Assembly: GCA_913045055.1 (NCBI GenBank)
Contig: CAJWPI010000015.1
Span: 1 to 38,176 of the forward strand
Reading direction: 5' to 3'
Source: an uncultured Gammaproteobacteria bacterium
GTDB taxonomy: Bacteria; Pseudomonadota; Gammaproteobacteria; Magnimaribacterales; Magnimaribacteraceae
Length of the DNA stretch: 38,176 bases
The position numbers were made by a program, and so were the translations under genes. Of the stretch, positions 27,117-36,800 are shown piece by piece; within the stretch, counting starts at the first letter, position 1, and each line of letters opens with the position of its first letter. The notes below the pieces were generated by a model. That model worked only from the letters and a program-made list of their open reading frames with translations. It was not told the origin of the DNA and ran no database searches.

Positions 27117-28192
27117 TTAATTTCTGAAATTTCTCCACCACCTAAACATACATCATCTTTATAAATAACAACCGATTGACCTGGAGTAACAGCTCTTTGA
27201 GGTAAAGAGAATTCTATTCTTAAAGTGTCTCCTTTTTTGGTAATTTTGCATTCTTGATCCTTTTGCCTGTATCTAACTTTTGCAGTCCCATAAAAATCTT
27301 TATCTTTTATATTATTAATGAGAAATAGATTCTTAGTTTCAAGCACTGAAGAAAATAATTTAGGATGCTTATTACCTTGTACGGCAATAATACTGTTATC
27401 AGAAGTTATTTTTTCAGCAACATACCAAGGACTGTCTTGAGTATCTTTAATCCCTCCAATTCCCAATCCCTGTCGTTGTCCTAAAGTATAAAAAGCTAAG
27501 CCTTTATGTCTTCCTATTTCATTTCCTTTGTCATCATAAATAATACCTGGATTTTCTGGAATGAAGTTTCTTAAAAATTCTGGAAAAGGTCTTTCTCCTA
27601 TAAAACAAATACCTGTGCTATCCTTCTTTTTACTGGTTATTAAATTATTTCTTTCTGCTATTTCTCTTACTTTAGTCTTTTCTAATTCTCCTAGAGGAAA
27701 AAGACTTTTTTCTAATACTTCATTCTTAATTGAGTGTAGGAAGTAACTTTGATCTTTTGTATGATCTGACCCTTTAAGTAATTCAAAAGAATTATTATCT
27801 GTTCTTTTTCTAGCATAGTGACCTGTTGCAATAAAGTCATAGTTTAAGCTAAGAGCATATTCGTAAAAGACTTTAAATTTTATTTCTCTATTACAAAGAA
27901 TATCAGGATTTGGAGTTTTTCCTTCTCTTAATTGCTCAAGAAAATAAGAGAAAACTTTCTCTTTGTATTGTTTTGAAAAATTAAGTTCTTTTACCTCTAT
28001 ATCTAATTGATCAGCAACAAATACAGCATCAAGAAAATCTTCTTTAATGCTGCAATATGGTGAACCATTCTCTTCTTCCCAATTCCTCATGAAGAGGGCA
28101 TCAACTTCATAGCCTGAATTTTTTAATAAAACGGCTGATACAGAAGAATCTACTCCTCCTGAAAGACCTAATAAGACTCTACCTTTTGACAC
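27113..28192 (-). CDS. mnmA: tRNA-specific 2-thiouridylase MnmA
   Basis: Thiolates U34 of the tRNAs for Lys, Glu and Gln. It has 359 residues (E. coli 368). The PP-loop [12 protein letters not shown] is at the N-terminus. The two catalytic Cys lie in [11 protein letters not shown] and [20 protein letters not shown] and [13 protein letters not shown] are conserved. It is divergent from icd, with an 80-bp gap to the icd start I chose. Confidence 0.97.
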   Translation of the reverse strand: MSKGRVLLGLSGGVDSSVSAVLLKNSGYEVDALFMRNWEEENGSPYCSIKEDFLDAVFVADQLDIEVKELNFSKQYKEKVFSYFLEQLREGKTPNPDILCNREIKFKVFYEYALSLNYDFIATGHYARKRTDNNSFELLKGSDHTKDQSYFLHSIKNEVLEKSLFPLGELEKTKVREIAERNNLITSKKKDSTGICFIGERPFPEFLRNFIPENPGIIYDDKGNEIGRHKGLAFYTLGQRQGLGIGGIKDTQDSPWYVAEKITSDNSIIAVQGNKHPKLFSSVLETKNLFLINNIKDKDFYGTAKVRYRQKDQECKITKKGDTLRIEFSLPQRAVTPGQSVVIYKDDVCLGGGEISEIN

Positions 28193-28201
28193 TACTTAAA
28201 A

Positions 28202-28230
28202 TTAACCTTGTTGTTTATATACTATATAAT
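28202..28230 (+). promoter_or_regulatory. Putative icd promoter
   Basis: TTAACC (28202-28207) and a perfect TATAAT (28225-28230) are separated by 17 bases. This places a start site upstream of ATG 28273 with a leader of about 35 bases, and inside any longer reading of icd. It therefore supports the shorter icd start. Confidence 0.5.
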
Positions 28231-28272
28231 CTGCATCCCTTTTTCGAAATAACAAATTTTATACACACTAAT

Positions 28273-29532
28273 ATGGGATTTAAACACATTAAAGAACCTG
28301 ATAACGGAAGTAGAATATCTTTTGACTCTAAAAATCAACTCTTAGTTCCTGATAACCCAATTATTCCTTTTATTGAAGGAGACGGTATAGGTTCTGATAT
28401 AACTCCAGTAATGTTAGATGTAGTAAATCAAGCTGTTCTACGATCTTACGGTGAAGAAAAGAGAATTGAGTGGATGGAAATTTATTGCGGAGAGAAAGCT
28501 TTAGATGTATATGGTAAGGATGAATGGCTTCCTTTAGAAACCCTAGAAGCGCTTGAAACCTTCTTAGTTGGTATCAAAGGTCCTCTTACTACTCCAGTTG
28601 GAGGAGGTATAAGATCTTTAAATGTTGCTCTCCGTCAAGATTTAGATCTTTATGTCTGTCAAAGACCAGTTAGATACTTTGAAGGGGTTCCTAGCCCAGT
28701 AAAAGCCCCTGAGAAAACAGACATGGTAATTTTTAGAGAAAACTCTGAAGATATATATGCAGGTATTGAATGGGAAGCTGGTAGTAAAGATGCCGAAAAG
28801 GTAATTAAATTTCTTGTAGAAGAAATGGGTGTAGAAAAGATACGTTTTACTGAAGAATGTGGTATTGGAGTAAAGCCAGTTTCAGAAGAAGGAACAAAAA
28901 GATTAGTAGATACTGCAATCCAGTATGCCATAAACAATGATAAAGATTCAGTAACCTTTGTTCATAAAGGTAATATTATGAAATTTACTGAAGGTTCATT
29001 TAAAAATTGGGGCTATGAGCTCGCCGCAGAAAAGTACAATGCAAAAGAAATCGATGGTGGACCGTGGTTAAGTTTTAATAATCCTGAAACAAACAAAAAG
29101 ATAATAATAAAAGATGTTATAGCAGATGCTTTTTTACAACAAATTTTAACTAGACCAGATGAATATAGTGTTATAGCAACTTTAAATTTAAATGGAGACT
29201 ATATCTCAGATGCTTTGGCAGCTGAAGTAGGTGGTATAGGTATAGCTCCAGGAGCTAACTTAGGAGATAGAGTTGCTCTATTTGAAGCTACACATGGTAC
29301 TGCTCCAAAATATACAGGACTTGATAAAGTAAACCCTGGTTCATTAATATTATCTGCTGAAATGATGTTAAGACACTTAGGATGGAAGGAAGCTGCTGAT
29401 TTAATGATTGAAGCTTTGTCTAAAACCATTAAAAATAAGGATGTTACTTACGATTTTGAAAGACTCATGGAAGGAGCAAACCTTTTAAGCTGTTCAGACT
29501 TCGGTAAAGCAATAGTCAATAATATGAAATAA
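28273..29532 (+). CDS. icd: NADP-dependent isocitrate dehydrogenase
   Basis: Oxidises isocitrate to 2-oxoglutarate in the TCA cycle and competes with AceA for isocitrate. It has 419 residues from ATG 28273 (E. coli 416). The frame is open upstream to 28186, but those 29 residues are not family-like and would overlap mnmA and the putative promoter. Active-site sequence [19 protein letters not shown] includes the regulatory Ser (Ser113 in E. coli). [14 protein letters not shown] and [10 protein letters not shown] are conserved. The aceK kinase that controls this Ser in enterics is not in the window. The stop overlaps the clpS start (TAATG). Confidence 0.97.
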   Translation: MGFKHIKEPDNGSRISFDSKNQLLVPDNPIIPFIEGDGIGSDITPVMLDVVNQAVLRSYGEEKRIEWMEIYCGEKALDVYGKDEWLPLETLEALETFLVGIKGPLTTPVGGGIRSLNVALRQDLDLYVCQRPVRYFEGVPSPVKAPEKTDMVIFRENSEDIYAGIEWEAGSKDAEKVIKFLVEEMGVEKIRFTEECGIGVKPVSEEGTKRLVDTAIQYAINNDKDSVTFVHKGNIMKFTEGSFKNWGYELAAEKYNAKEIDGGPWLSFNNPETNKKIIIKDVIADAFLQQILTRPDEYSVIATLNLNGDYISDALAAEVGGIGIAPGANLGDRVALFEATHGTAPKYTGLDKVNPGSLILSAEMMLRHLGWKEAADLMIEALSKTIKNKDVTYDFERLMEGANLLSCSDFGKAIVNNMK

Positions 29533-29897
29533 TGTTCCCATTTTTCTTACATTCTATTTTGCCCTCTGAAAATGATGAAACAGAAGAACATATTGCAACC
29601 TCTGTTGTAGTAGCTGAACCTAAAGCTAAAATAAAAAAACCTAATCTTTACAGGGTAATTATTTTTAATGATGATTACACTCCAATGGAATTCGTAGTTT
29701 ATATACTACAAACTCTGTTTGGATTTGGTAAAGAAAAAGCTACTCAAATTATGCTTGCAGTTCATACGCAGGGGAAGGGAGTATGCGGTATATTTACAAA
29801 AGAGGTAGCAGAAACAAGAAGCATGCAGATCAATAATCTAGCTCAAGAAAATGAACACCCTTTATTAAGCGAAATTGAACCAGTAGAAGAAGAATAA
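29532..29897 (+). CDS. clpS: ATP-dependent Clp protease adaptor ClpS
   Basis: Delivers N-degron substrates to ClpAP. It has 121 residues (E. coli 106). The binding pocket is formed by NDDYTPMEFV and MLAVHTQGKGVCGIFTKEVAET, and ENEHPLL near the end is conserved. The N-terminal arm is longer than in E. coli. The ATG overlaps the icd stop, and the last base is the A of the clpA ATG, so icd, clpS and clpA are probably translated together. Confidence 0.97.
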   Translation: MFPFFLHSILPSENDETEEHIATSVVVAEPKAKIKKPNLYRVIIFNDDYTPMEFVVYILQTLFGFGKEKATQIMLAVHTQGKGVCGIFTKEVAETRSMQINNLAQENEHPLLSEIEPVEEE

Positions 29898-32158
29898 TGT
29901 TAGATAAAGAATTAGAAAATAATCTTAATGAGATCTTTAAACTAGCCCAGAAAGAGAAACATGAATTTGTAACTGTGGATCACCTTTTACTCTCTTTAAT
30001 GTTTAATAATGATGCCAGGTCTATTTTAGAGTCCTGTGGAGTAGATCCTGAGTTATTAAAGAAGGATTTAGAAGAATTTATTAAGAAAACTACACCAATC
30101 ATAGAATCAGCAGATCCAAAAGAAATTCAACCAACTTTAGGTTTTCAAAGAGTTCTTCAAAGAGCTGTATTTCATGTTCAATCTTCTGGAATTAAAGAAG
30201 TTAAAGGTTCCAATGTTCTTGTAGCAATCTTTAGTGAAAAAGAAAGTCAGAGTGTTTTTCTTCTCGAACAATACGGCATGACTAGGTTAGATGCTGTAAC
30301 CTATCTAAGTCACGGAAGTTTAGAAGGTGAAATAGAAGACTCATCTAGTCAGAATGAAGTAAAAAAAGAAAAGACAAAACCAAAATCAGCCCTCGAAGCC
30401 TTTACTTTAAATCTTAATAAAGAAGCTTCAGAAGGTCGAATCGATCCTCTTATTGGTAGAGAAAAAGAAATAGAAAGAGTCAGTCAGATACTTGCAAGGA
30501 GAAATAAAAACAATCCTCTTTTAGTTGGAGAGTCTGGGGTAGGTAAAACAGCAATAGCTCAAGGAATAGCCAAATTAATAGTAGAAAATAAAGTTCCTGA
30601 ATTAATTCAAGGAAGTACTATTTATTCATTAGATATGGGTTCTTTACTAGCTGGAACAAAATATAGAGGAGACTTCGAAAAGAGGTTAAAAGCAGTATTA
30701 GAAGAATTAACAAAAGAAAAAAAGTCTATCCTCTTTGTAGATGAAATTCATACAATTATAGGTGCCGGAGCAACTTCAGGCGGGGTAATGGATGCCTCTA
30801 ACCTTTTAAAACCCTCCTTAGCTGAAAACTCTATTAGATTTGTAGGGTCTACAACTTATAAGGAATATAGGGGTATTTTTGAAAAAGACAGAGCTTTATC
30901 TAGAAGGTTCCAAAAGGTTGAGATTGAAGAACCTACTGTAGATGAAACTATAAGTATTTTAAAAGGACTAAAGTCTAAATTTGAAGATCATCACACTATT
31001 AGATACACCATTGGTGCTTTAAAAGCAGCAGCTATTCTTTCAAGTAAACATATTAACGATAGATATTTACCAGATAAGGCCATAGATGTCATTGATGAGG
31101 CTGGAGCTAAGCAAAGGCTTTTACCAAAGAGTAGAAGAAAAAAAACAATATCTGAAATAGATATAGAAAAGATAGTTGCTTCGATAGCCAGGATTCCAGA
31201 AAAAACAGTTAACGTCTCGGATAAGACTTCTTTATCTAAATTAGAGGAAAATCTTAAGAGGGTTATATTTGGTCAGGATATAGCTATAGAAACTTTATCT
31301 TCTTCAATAAAGATGTCTAGGGCAGGCTTAGGAATAGATGAAAAACCTGTAGGTTCTTTCTTGTTTTCTGGACCAACCGGAGTTGGAAAAACTGAGGTTA
31401 GTAAGCAATTAGCTTTAATACTTGGAATAGAATTCATTAGATTTGATATGTCTGAATATATGGAGCGTCATACTGTTTCTAGACTTATCGGAGCTCCTCC
31501 TGGTTATGTTGGATACGATCAGGGAGGATTATTAACTGAAGCTATAACAAAGAACCCGCATTCAGTTATTTTATTAGATGAAGTAGAAAAAGCTCATCCT
31601 GAAGTGTTTAATATTCTTTTACAGGTAATGGATCACGGAACTCTAACAGATAACAATGGACGAAAAGCAGATTTTAGGAATAGCGTATTAATTATGACAA
31701 CAAATGCAGGAGCTCAAGATATGTCTAGAGCATCAATGGGATTTAAATCTCAAGATCATTCCTCGGATGGAATTGAAAAGATTAAACAAATATTTTCTCC
31801 AGAATTTAGAAACCGTTTAGATGGCATCATTCAATTTAACCCATTACCAACTGAGGTAATTAAAACTGTAGTAGATAAATTTTTAGTCGAGCTACAAGCC
31901 CAACTAGACGACAAAAAAGTACTTATAGATGTTAGTGACGAAGCAAGGAATTGGCTAGTAGAGAATGGTTATGATAAGAATATGGGAGCCAGGCCTATGG
32001 AAAGGTTAATCCAAGAAACAATAAAAAAATTATTAGCAGAAGAAATTCTTTTTGGGAAACTTGCTAAGGGGGGAGGGGAGGCTTTCATAGATATCAAAGA
32101 AAACAAGATAACCATAAGTTATAAAGAGCATTCCCCTAGAGAGAAAGTATTAAATTAA
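29897..32158 (+). CDS. clpA: ATP-dependent Clp protease ATP-binding subunit ClpA
   Basis: An AAA+ unfoldase that feeds substrates to ClpP. It has 753 residues (E. coli 758). It has an N-terminal ClpS-binding domain, D1 with Walker [12 protein letters not shown] and [10 protein letters not shown], and D2 with [11 protein letters not shown] and [13 protein letters not shown]. ClpP is not in the window. Its stop codon overlaps the infA stop on the opposite strand within a shared TTAA. Confidence 0.98.
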   Translation: MLDKELENNLNEIFKLAQKEKHEFVTVDHLLLSLMFNNDARSILESCGVDPELLKKDLEEFIKKTTPIIESADPKEIQPTLGFQRVLQRAVFHVQSSGIKEVKGSNVLVAIFSEKESQSVFLLEQYGMTRLDAVTYLSHGSLEGEIEDSSSQNEVKKEKTKPKSALEAFTLNLNKEASEGRIDPLIGREKEIERVSQILARRNKNNPLLVGESGVGKTAIAQGIAKLIVENKVPELIQGSTIYSLDMGSLLAGTKYRGDFEKRLKAVLEELTKEKKSILFVDEIHTIIGAGATSGGVMDASNLLKPSLAENSIRFVGSTTYKEYRGIFEKDRALSRRFQKVEIEEPTVDETISILKGLKSKFEDHHTIRYTIGALKAAAILSSKHINDRYLPDKAIDVIDEAGAKQRLLPKSRRKKTISEIDIEKIVASIARIPEKTVNVSDKTSLSKLEENLKRVIFGQDIAIETLSSSIKMSRAGLGIDEKPVGSFLFSGPTGVGKTEVSKQLALILGIEFIRFDMSEYMERHTVSRLIGAPPGYVGYDQGGLLTEAITKNPHSVILLDEVEKAHPEVFNILLQVMDHGTLTDNNGRKADFRNSVLIMTTNAGAQDMSRASMGFKSQDHSSDGIEKIKQIFSPEFRNRLDGIIQFNPLPTEVIKTVVDKFLVELQAQLDDKKVLIDVSDEARNWLVENGYDKNMGARPMERLIQETIKKLLAEEILFGKLAKGGGEAFIDIKENKITISYKEHSPREKVLN

Positions 32159-32373
32159 TGTTCTCTAAAGATAATTCTTCCTTTTGACAGGTCATAAGGG
32201 GTAATCTCTACTTTGACTCTATCTCCCGTTAGAATTCTTATATAGTTTTTTCTCATCCGTCCAGATATGTGAGCAGTGATAACATGATCATTTTGAAGTT
32301 TTACTCTGAAAGTGGTATTTGGAAGTGTTTCAATCACTTCTCCATCCATTTCTATTAGATCTTGTTTAGCCAT
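32155..32373 (-). CDS. infA: Translation initiation factor IF-1
   Basis: 72 residues, a single S1/OB-fold protein that binds the ribosomal A site during initiation. The start [19 protein letters not shown] and [19 protein letters not shown] are almost identical to the family consensus. The clpA-infA neighbourhood is ancestral in gammaproteobacteria, although aat (leucyl/phenylalanyl-tRNA transferase), often beside infA, is not here. Confidence 0.98.
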   Translation of the reverse strand: MAKQDLIEMDGEVIETLPNTTFRVKLQNDHVITAHISGRMRKNYIRILTGDRVKVEITPYDLSKGRIIFREH

Positions 32374-32376
32374 ATA

Positions 32377-32529
32377 ATGATTTTGCCTCAGACCAATAAA
32401 AATATCAAAGCTGGATTAGATATGCCTCAAAAAGAATTTAAATTTTACAAGTTAATTTTATTTTTATCTTTAGTAATTGCTGTAATAGCTCTCATTAGCT
32501 ATTTTGTAGATGTATTGATAAATTATTAA
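32377..32529 (+). CDS. Possible small membrane protein (50 residues)
   Basis: An ATG-to-TAA frame in the 161-bp gap between infA and the CoA-transferase. It encodes a polar N-terminus, a single hydrophobic helix ([19 protein letters not shown]) and a short tail. An internal ATG at 32422 would give 35 residues. It starts 4 bases from the infA start on the other strand and has no strong ribosome-binding site, and the infA promoter must lie somewhere in the same stretch. The helix favours a real gene; the rest is neutral. No family recognised. Confidence 0.4.
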   Translation: MILPQTNKNIKAGLDMPQKEFKFYKLILFLSLVIAVIALISYFVDVLINY

Positions 32530-32534
32530 TTAAT

Positions 32535-33734
32535 CTAAGAAATAACACCTTCTTCAATTAAACTTTCTATTTGCTCTTTGGTATAACCATTTAAAGACTC
32601 TAATATTTCTTGTGTATGTTGTCCCAGAAGAGGGGGGGGCGTAAATATCTCTTCAGAGTTTTGACTTAATTTTACAGGGTTTCCTGGCATATTAACTGAA
32701 CCACCTTCTGGATGAAAAACTTCAACTACCATATTTCTATGGAGTACTTGTTCATCTGATAAAGCATCACTAAATTTATTTACAGGTGCACAGGGCACTC
32801 TAGCAGCAGATAATTTTTTTAACCAATAAGCAGTAGTTTGTTCACTTAACTTTTTATTTAGTAAATGTTCTATAAATAATTGGTTTGAAAGTCTACCTTT
32901 CTGCTCAGAGTATTTTGGATCACGTAATTTATCTATTTTTACAACTTCTAATAGAGAGTACCAAAATTCATTTGTGATGACAGCAATTACAATAAAACCA
33001 TCCTTAGTAGTAAAAGTATTATAGGGAACATGAACAAAATGAGCATTTCCAATCGGTTCAGGGTCGTCACCAGAGAGTATTTGCATAGTAGCCATATAAT
33101 TTAGTAAAGATATTTGAACATCTAATAAAGAGATATCTACATGCTGACCTTGGCCTGTTTTATCTCGAGCAATTAAAGAAGAAAGGATTCCTATTACTCC
33201 AAAAAGTCCACCAGCTAGATCTCCAATAGGAATTCCTGCTCTTACGGGTTGTGAGGAATCTTTACCCGTAATAGACATACCTCCACCATAAGCTTGAGCT
33301 ATTTGATCATAGGAGGGGTGTTTAGAATTGGGTCCTGTTTCACCAAAACCAGTTATAGAGCAAGTAATAAGTCTTGGATTAATAGTTTTGAGTGATTTGT
33401 AGTCAATTTTTAGCTTCTCGATAACCCCAACACTAAAATTGTTTAAAACTACATCTATATTCTTTATTAAATCATAAAAAACCTTAAGTCCTGATTGTGA
33501 CTTTAGATCTATAGCTACACTTTTTTTATTTCTATTAAGTGTAAGAAAGTAAGCTCCCATATCTTTAAATTTATATTGATCTTGATTAAGCAAGAGAGAC
33601 CTAGTCATTTCTCCAGTACCTAAAGGTTCTATTTTAATAGTTTCAGCCCCTAAGTCTGCCAGAACCATACCCGCATAAGGACCTGCAAGCATATGGGTTA
33701 AATCAAGAATTTTTATTCCTTCTAATGGTCTCAT
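32535..33734 (-). CDS. CaiB/BaiF family (class III) CoA-transferase
   Basis: Moves CoA between organic acids without a covalent acyl-phosphate step. It has 399 residues. The opening RPLEGIKILDLTHMLAGPYAGM is typical, followed by ADLGAETIKIEPLGTGEMTR. The catalytic Asp is probably in GIPIGDLAGGLFG. GQHTQEILESLNGYTKEQI closes the protein. Members act on formyl-, carnitinyl-, succinyl- or other CoA esters. The substrate cannot be read from the sequence, and no partner gene lies beside it. It could belong with the acyl-CoA dehydrogenases elsewhere in the window only by metabolism, not by operon. Confidence 0.93.
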   Translation of the reverse strand: MRPLEGIKILDLTHMLAGPYAGMVLADLGAETIKIEPLGTGEMTRSLLLNQDQYKFKDMGAYFLTLNRNKKSVAIDLKSQSGLKVFYDLIKNIDVVLNNFSVGVIEKLKIDYKSLKTINPRLITCSITGFGETGPNSKHPSYDQIAQAYGGGMSITGKDSSQPVRAGIPIGDLAGGLFGVIGILSSLIARDKTGQGQHVDISLLDVQISLLNYMATMQILSGDDPEPIGNAHFVHVPYNTFTTKDGFIVIAVITNEFWYSLLEVVKIDKLRDPKYSEQKGRLSNQLFIEHLLNKKLSEQTTAYWLKKLSAARVPCAPVNKFSDALSDEQVLHRNMVVEVFHPEGGSVNMPGNPVKLSQNSEEIFTPPPLLGQHTQEILESLNGYTKEQIESLIEEGVIS

Positions 33735-33875
33735 TTCATTAATTTATAAATACCTATATTAAGTCCTTTCTTTATTTAACATAATATATATTATACGAAG
33801 TTATATAAACTAGATATAGTATGATACTCCTTAAAAGATAAGTAAATGTTGATTTCAGGGTATATGCCCTTCTTT

Positions 33876-36800
33876 TTAGTAAGCCCATATATAAAGATAT
33901 TCATAAGAACTTCCACAAGAAAGAGTAAATAGGTTCCATCCAGGTGTAGAAATGGTCACAGACTCACTTCCTGATGAATTTTTGTTTCCAGACCATGTAC
34001 CTCCTGCTGTACATGATTGAGCTGAAGAATTCCAGGAAAGTGTAATAGATGTTCCAACAGCGACATTTTCACTTGTTGCATAAAAAGGATCATTATTAAG
34101 AGGTGAAGATGAAGTTGAAGTACTACTTGAAGTAGATGATGTATCAGAAGAACTTGTGGTAGTTGAAGCACTAGAAGTTGATGAAGTATTGGTTGATTCA
34201 TTTATTCCTGTTTCATTGACTAAATCTTCTATTGTAATAACGGAATCACCACCCATCCCTGAGTGAATTTCACAATAATAAAATAATTGATCAGGGGCAT
34301 CATCTGCTACAACAAGCTTCAAAAAAGAACCTTCCTCCCCGGTATTGCCTACTTTAGTTATGCCATCTAAGTATTCCTGCCCTCCTCCATGTGTTCCATC
34401 TTTTATGGAAGATAATCGAAACGGATGGTTTCTCAGAGTATCTGTATTTGCTGGAGTAGCTCCCGATAGATCAAAGTAGTAGGTATTACCCCTCTTTAGT
34501 GTTAAATCTCTAGATGTTTGATAGTTAAGAGCAAATTTATTAGAGCCATTAACCTGCTTAACTTCCACTAACAAAGCATGATTCTTTGAGTTATGTCCCC
34601 GATAATTTCCATCAGGAATATTTGTTGGAATGGCATATCCTCTATTATTTAAGAGGTTGTATAATTTGCTATCAACGGAACTAAACTCATCTCTACCACA
34701 GATTCTCCATTCATCTTGAACGTTCTCACAATGCCCAGCTATTTGTAAGGCGCTCATGTTCGACATTAATCCCCAATAAACGTATTCAACTGCCTGACAC
34801 CGATAATCACAACCACTGTCATAATAGCCGTACCAAGCGTTACTAGGGTAAGCAGATGGTACATCTTTAAATCTTCCACCTCTTGCTGAATCCATGGCTT
34901 CAGTTAATTCACTTGGATCATCATAGCTTGTACCAAAAGCATCTGGATAAACATCAGCCCATCCATCGGTTACTATATGCCAAATTTCCTCTAAGTTACC
35001 ATCCCAATTATCTTGAGCCTGGTTATCACGAGCATTCTCTAGACCTCCTAAGGTCCAAGAATCTCCATAAACAATCTCACCAGTAGATGAAAGAGTATCC
35101 ACATACATAGAAGCATTCATATTAAAATAATCCTGGCAAGAATCACTCCAAAAAGACTCTCTAGTGATCTCGGTCCAGACTGGAGCAACCTTACCTTTAT
35201 CAAGTAAGTTATTTAAAACCTGTTGATCATCAGGAATACCATCTTCATCATTATCTAGATAAGATGCTAATACCTTTGCAGAATGCATCATTTTTGAAAT
35301 AGGAACCTCTTCAGGCGATATAACATATACTCCGAAAACATTTATGAACTTAGAGAAAAAATCTGATGCACATGCATATTCTGGGTGTTCATCTAAAATT
35401 TCAAAAGTAGGTATAGAATAAGAATTAGTTTCATTCGAACTAGAAGAATTAGATCCGGATAAATCCTCAGTACTAGAAGAGCCTGGAGAAGAACTTGATC
35501 CAGAAATTGAAGCAGTGATTGTAAATTCTGTATCTGAGTTTTCTTGAATACTAAAAGAGGAACTGCTGGTAAAAGAAATAGCAGAGGATCCAGAGTTTGA
35601 AGTAGGTAGAGAAGAAGAACTAGAAGAAGATCCTGATGACATACCTAAATCATAGCCTGAGCCTGAATCATAGCCTGAACTCTGACCAGTAATACTCCCA
35701 CTGCTCGAAGAACCTGAGATCATTCCATAACCAAAATCTCCAAAATCTCCTAAACCACCCATAAAGCCACCCATATTGTCCATATCCGAATTTGACGAAG
35801 ACTCATCTTCATCATTTACAGTTATAGAGATGTTTTGAGAGTTACTTATATTTCCTGTACTTGCAGTAACAATAATTTCATAAACATTATCTTGGTCTGA
35901 ATCTAAAGGGTTTTCATAATCAGGAGAAGATTTAAAAGTAATCTCACCAGAAGATGGGTCTATGTTAAATAAGTCAGCATCTACACCAGATAAAGAAAAT
36001 CCTAAAGGATCATCAGTACTAATTCCTGAATCACTATCAGATGATGAAGAACCTGATGCTGAGCCTGACGAAGATCCAGTAGAGCCTGTCTCTGCATTAA
36101 AAGAAACTACAGCCTCTTGAGAGAACAATTGTCTTAACAAGGATTCACTTGGTGGTACTAAAATTTTCGCTACGTAGTCAAGATACAATTGGTGAGCTAA
36201 GGGAAGTTTATTTTCGAGGTCAGTTGACCCAGTAATTTTCCACTCTTCATTTGGTACAGTCATATTTATGACATCAAAGTAATCCCATTCAGACATTATT
36301 ACCCAGTAAATAAATTCTTGAGCTTCTACTCTCTTTCTGGAATCAATAGGTTCAATTTCTGCATAACTTGAAATATCGTAATGACCCATTTCTACAGCTT
36401 GGTCTTTAGCTAGCTCTAATTGGGAAGTAGGACAAACTCCATCACTATGCCAATCCCATGGAGAACAGTCGTCTTCTCCTTCTTTGAAAGCTCTATGAAA
36501 GCCCATGGTGGTTACCGTATGAAGAAGGTGTTCCATGACCTCGTTAAATTGTCCTGATGCATTTTCATTCTCTTGCTGCCATATGTAGTCAGCTGCATGA
36601 TGTTCGTAATCATCAGTTTCATCGGGTTGACTTGGTGTAGGATGACCAGGAGGTTCTCCCCCATAGTTATCAGGACCTCCCTTCCCTACCCTCTGAAAAA
36701 TATATTGATTTTGTAGAGTATTTATATACTGATCTCTTAAAGATGAATCTATTAGGGGTCCATCACCAAACATAGCTGCATATGCACTCGCAACATTTTC

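Noticed and set aside
28186-28272. Longer N-terminus for isocitrate dehydrogenase starting at ATG 28186
   Set aside because: The extra 29 residues are not family-like, the start would overlap mnmA, and a good -10 (TATAAT at 28225) lies inside the extension.
33792-33804. An exact 13-base match to one arm of loxP (TATACGAAGTTAT)
   Set aside because: The other arm at the required 8-base spacing (33771-33783) matches at only about half its positions. A lone AT-rich arm in an AT-rich gap is most simply coincidence. Cloning-vector residue is conceivable, but no other vector sequence is present.
33820-33850. Palindrome AGTATGATACT near 33820 as an operator for the CoA-transferase
   Set aside because: It is short, AT-rich and single, in a gap full of TA repeats. 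No regulator gene is nearby, so it is not supportable as a specific site.
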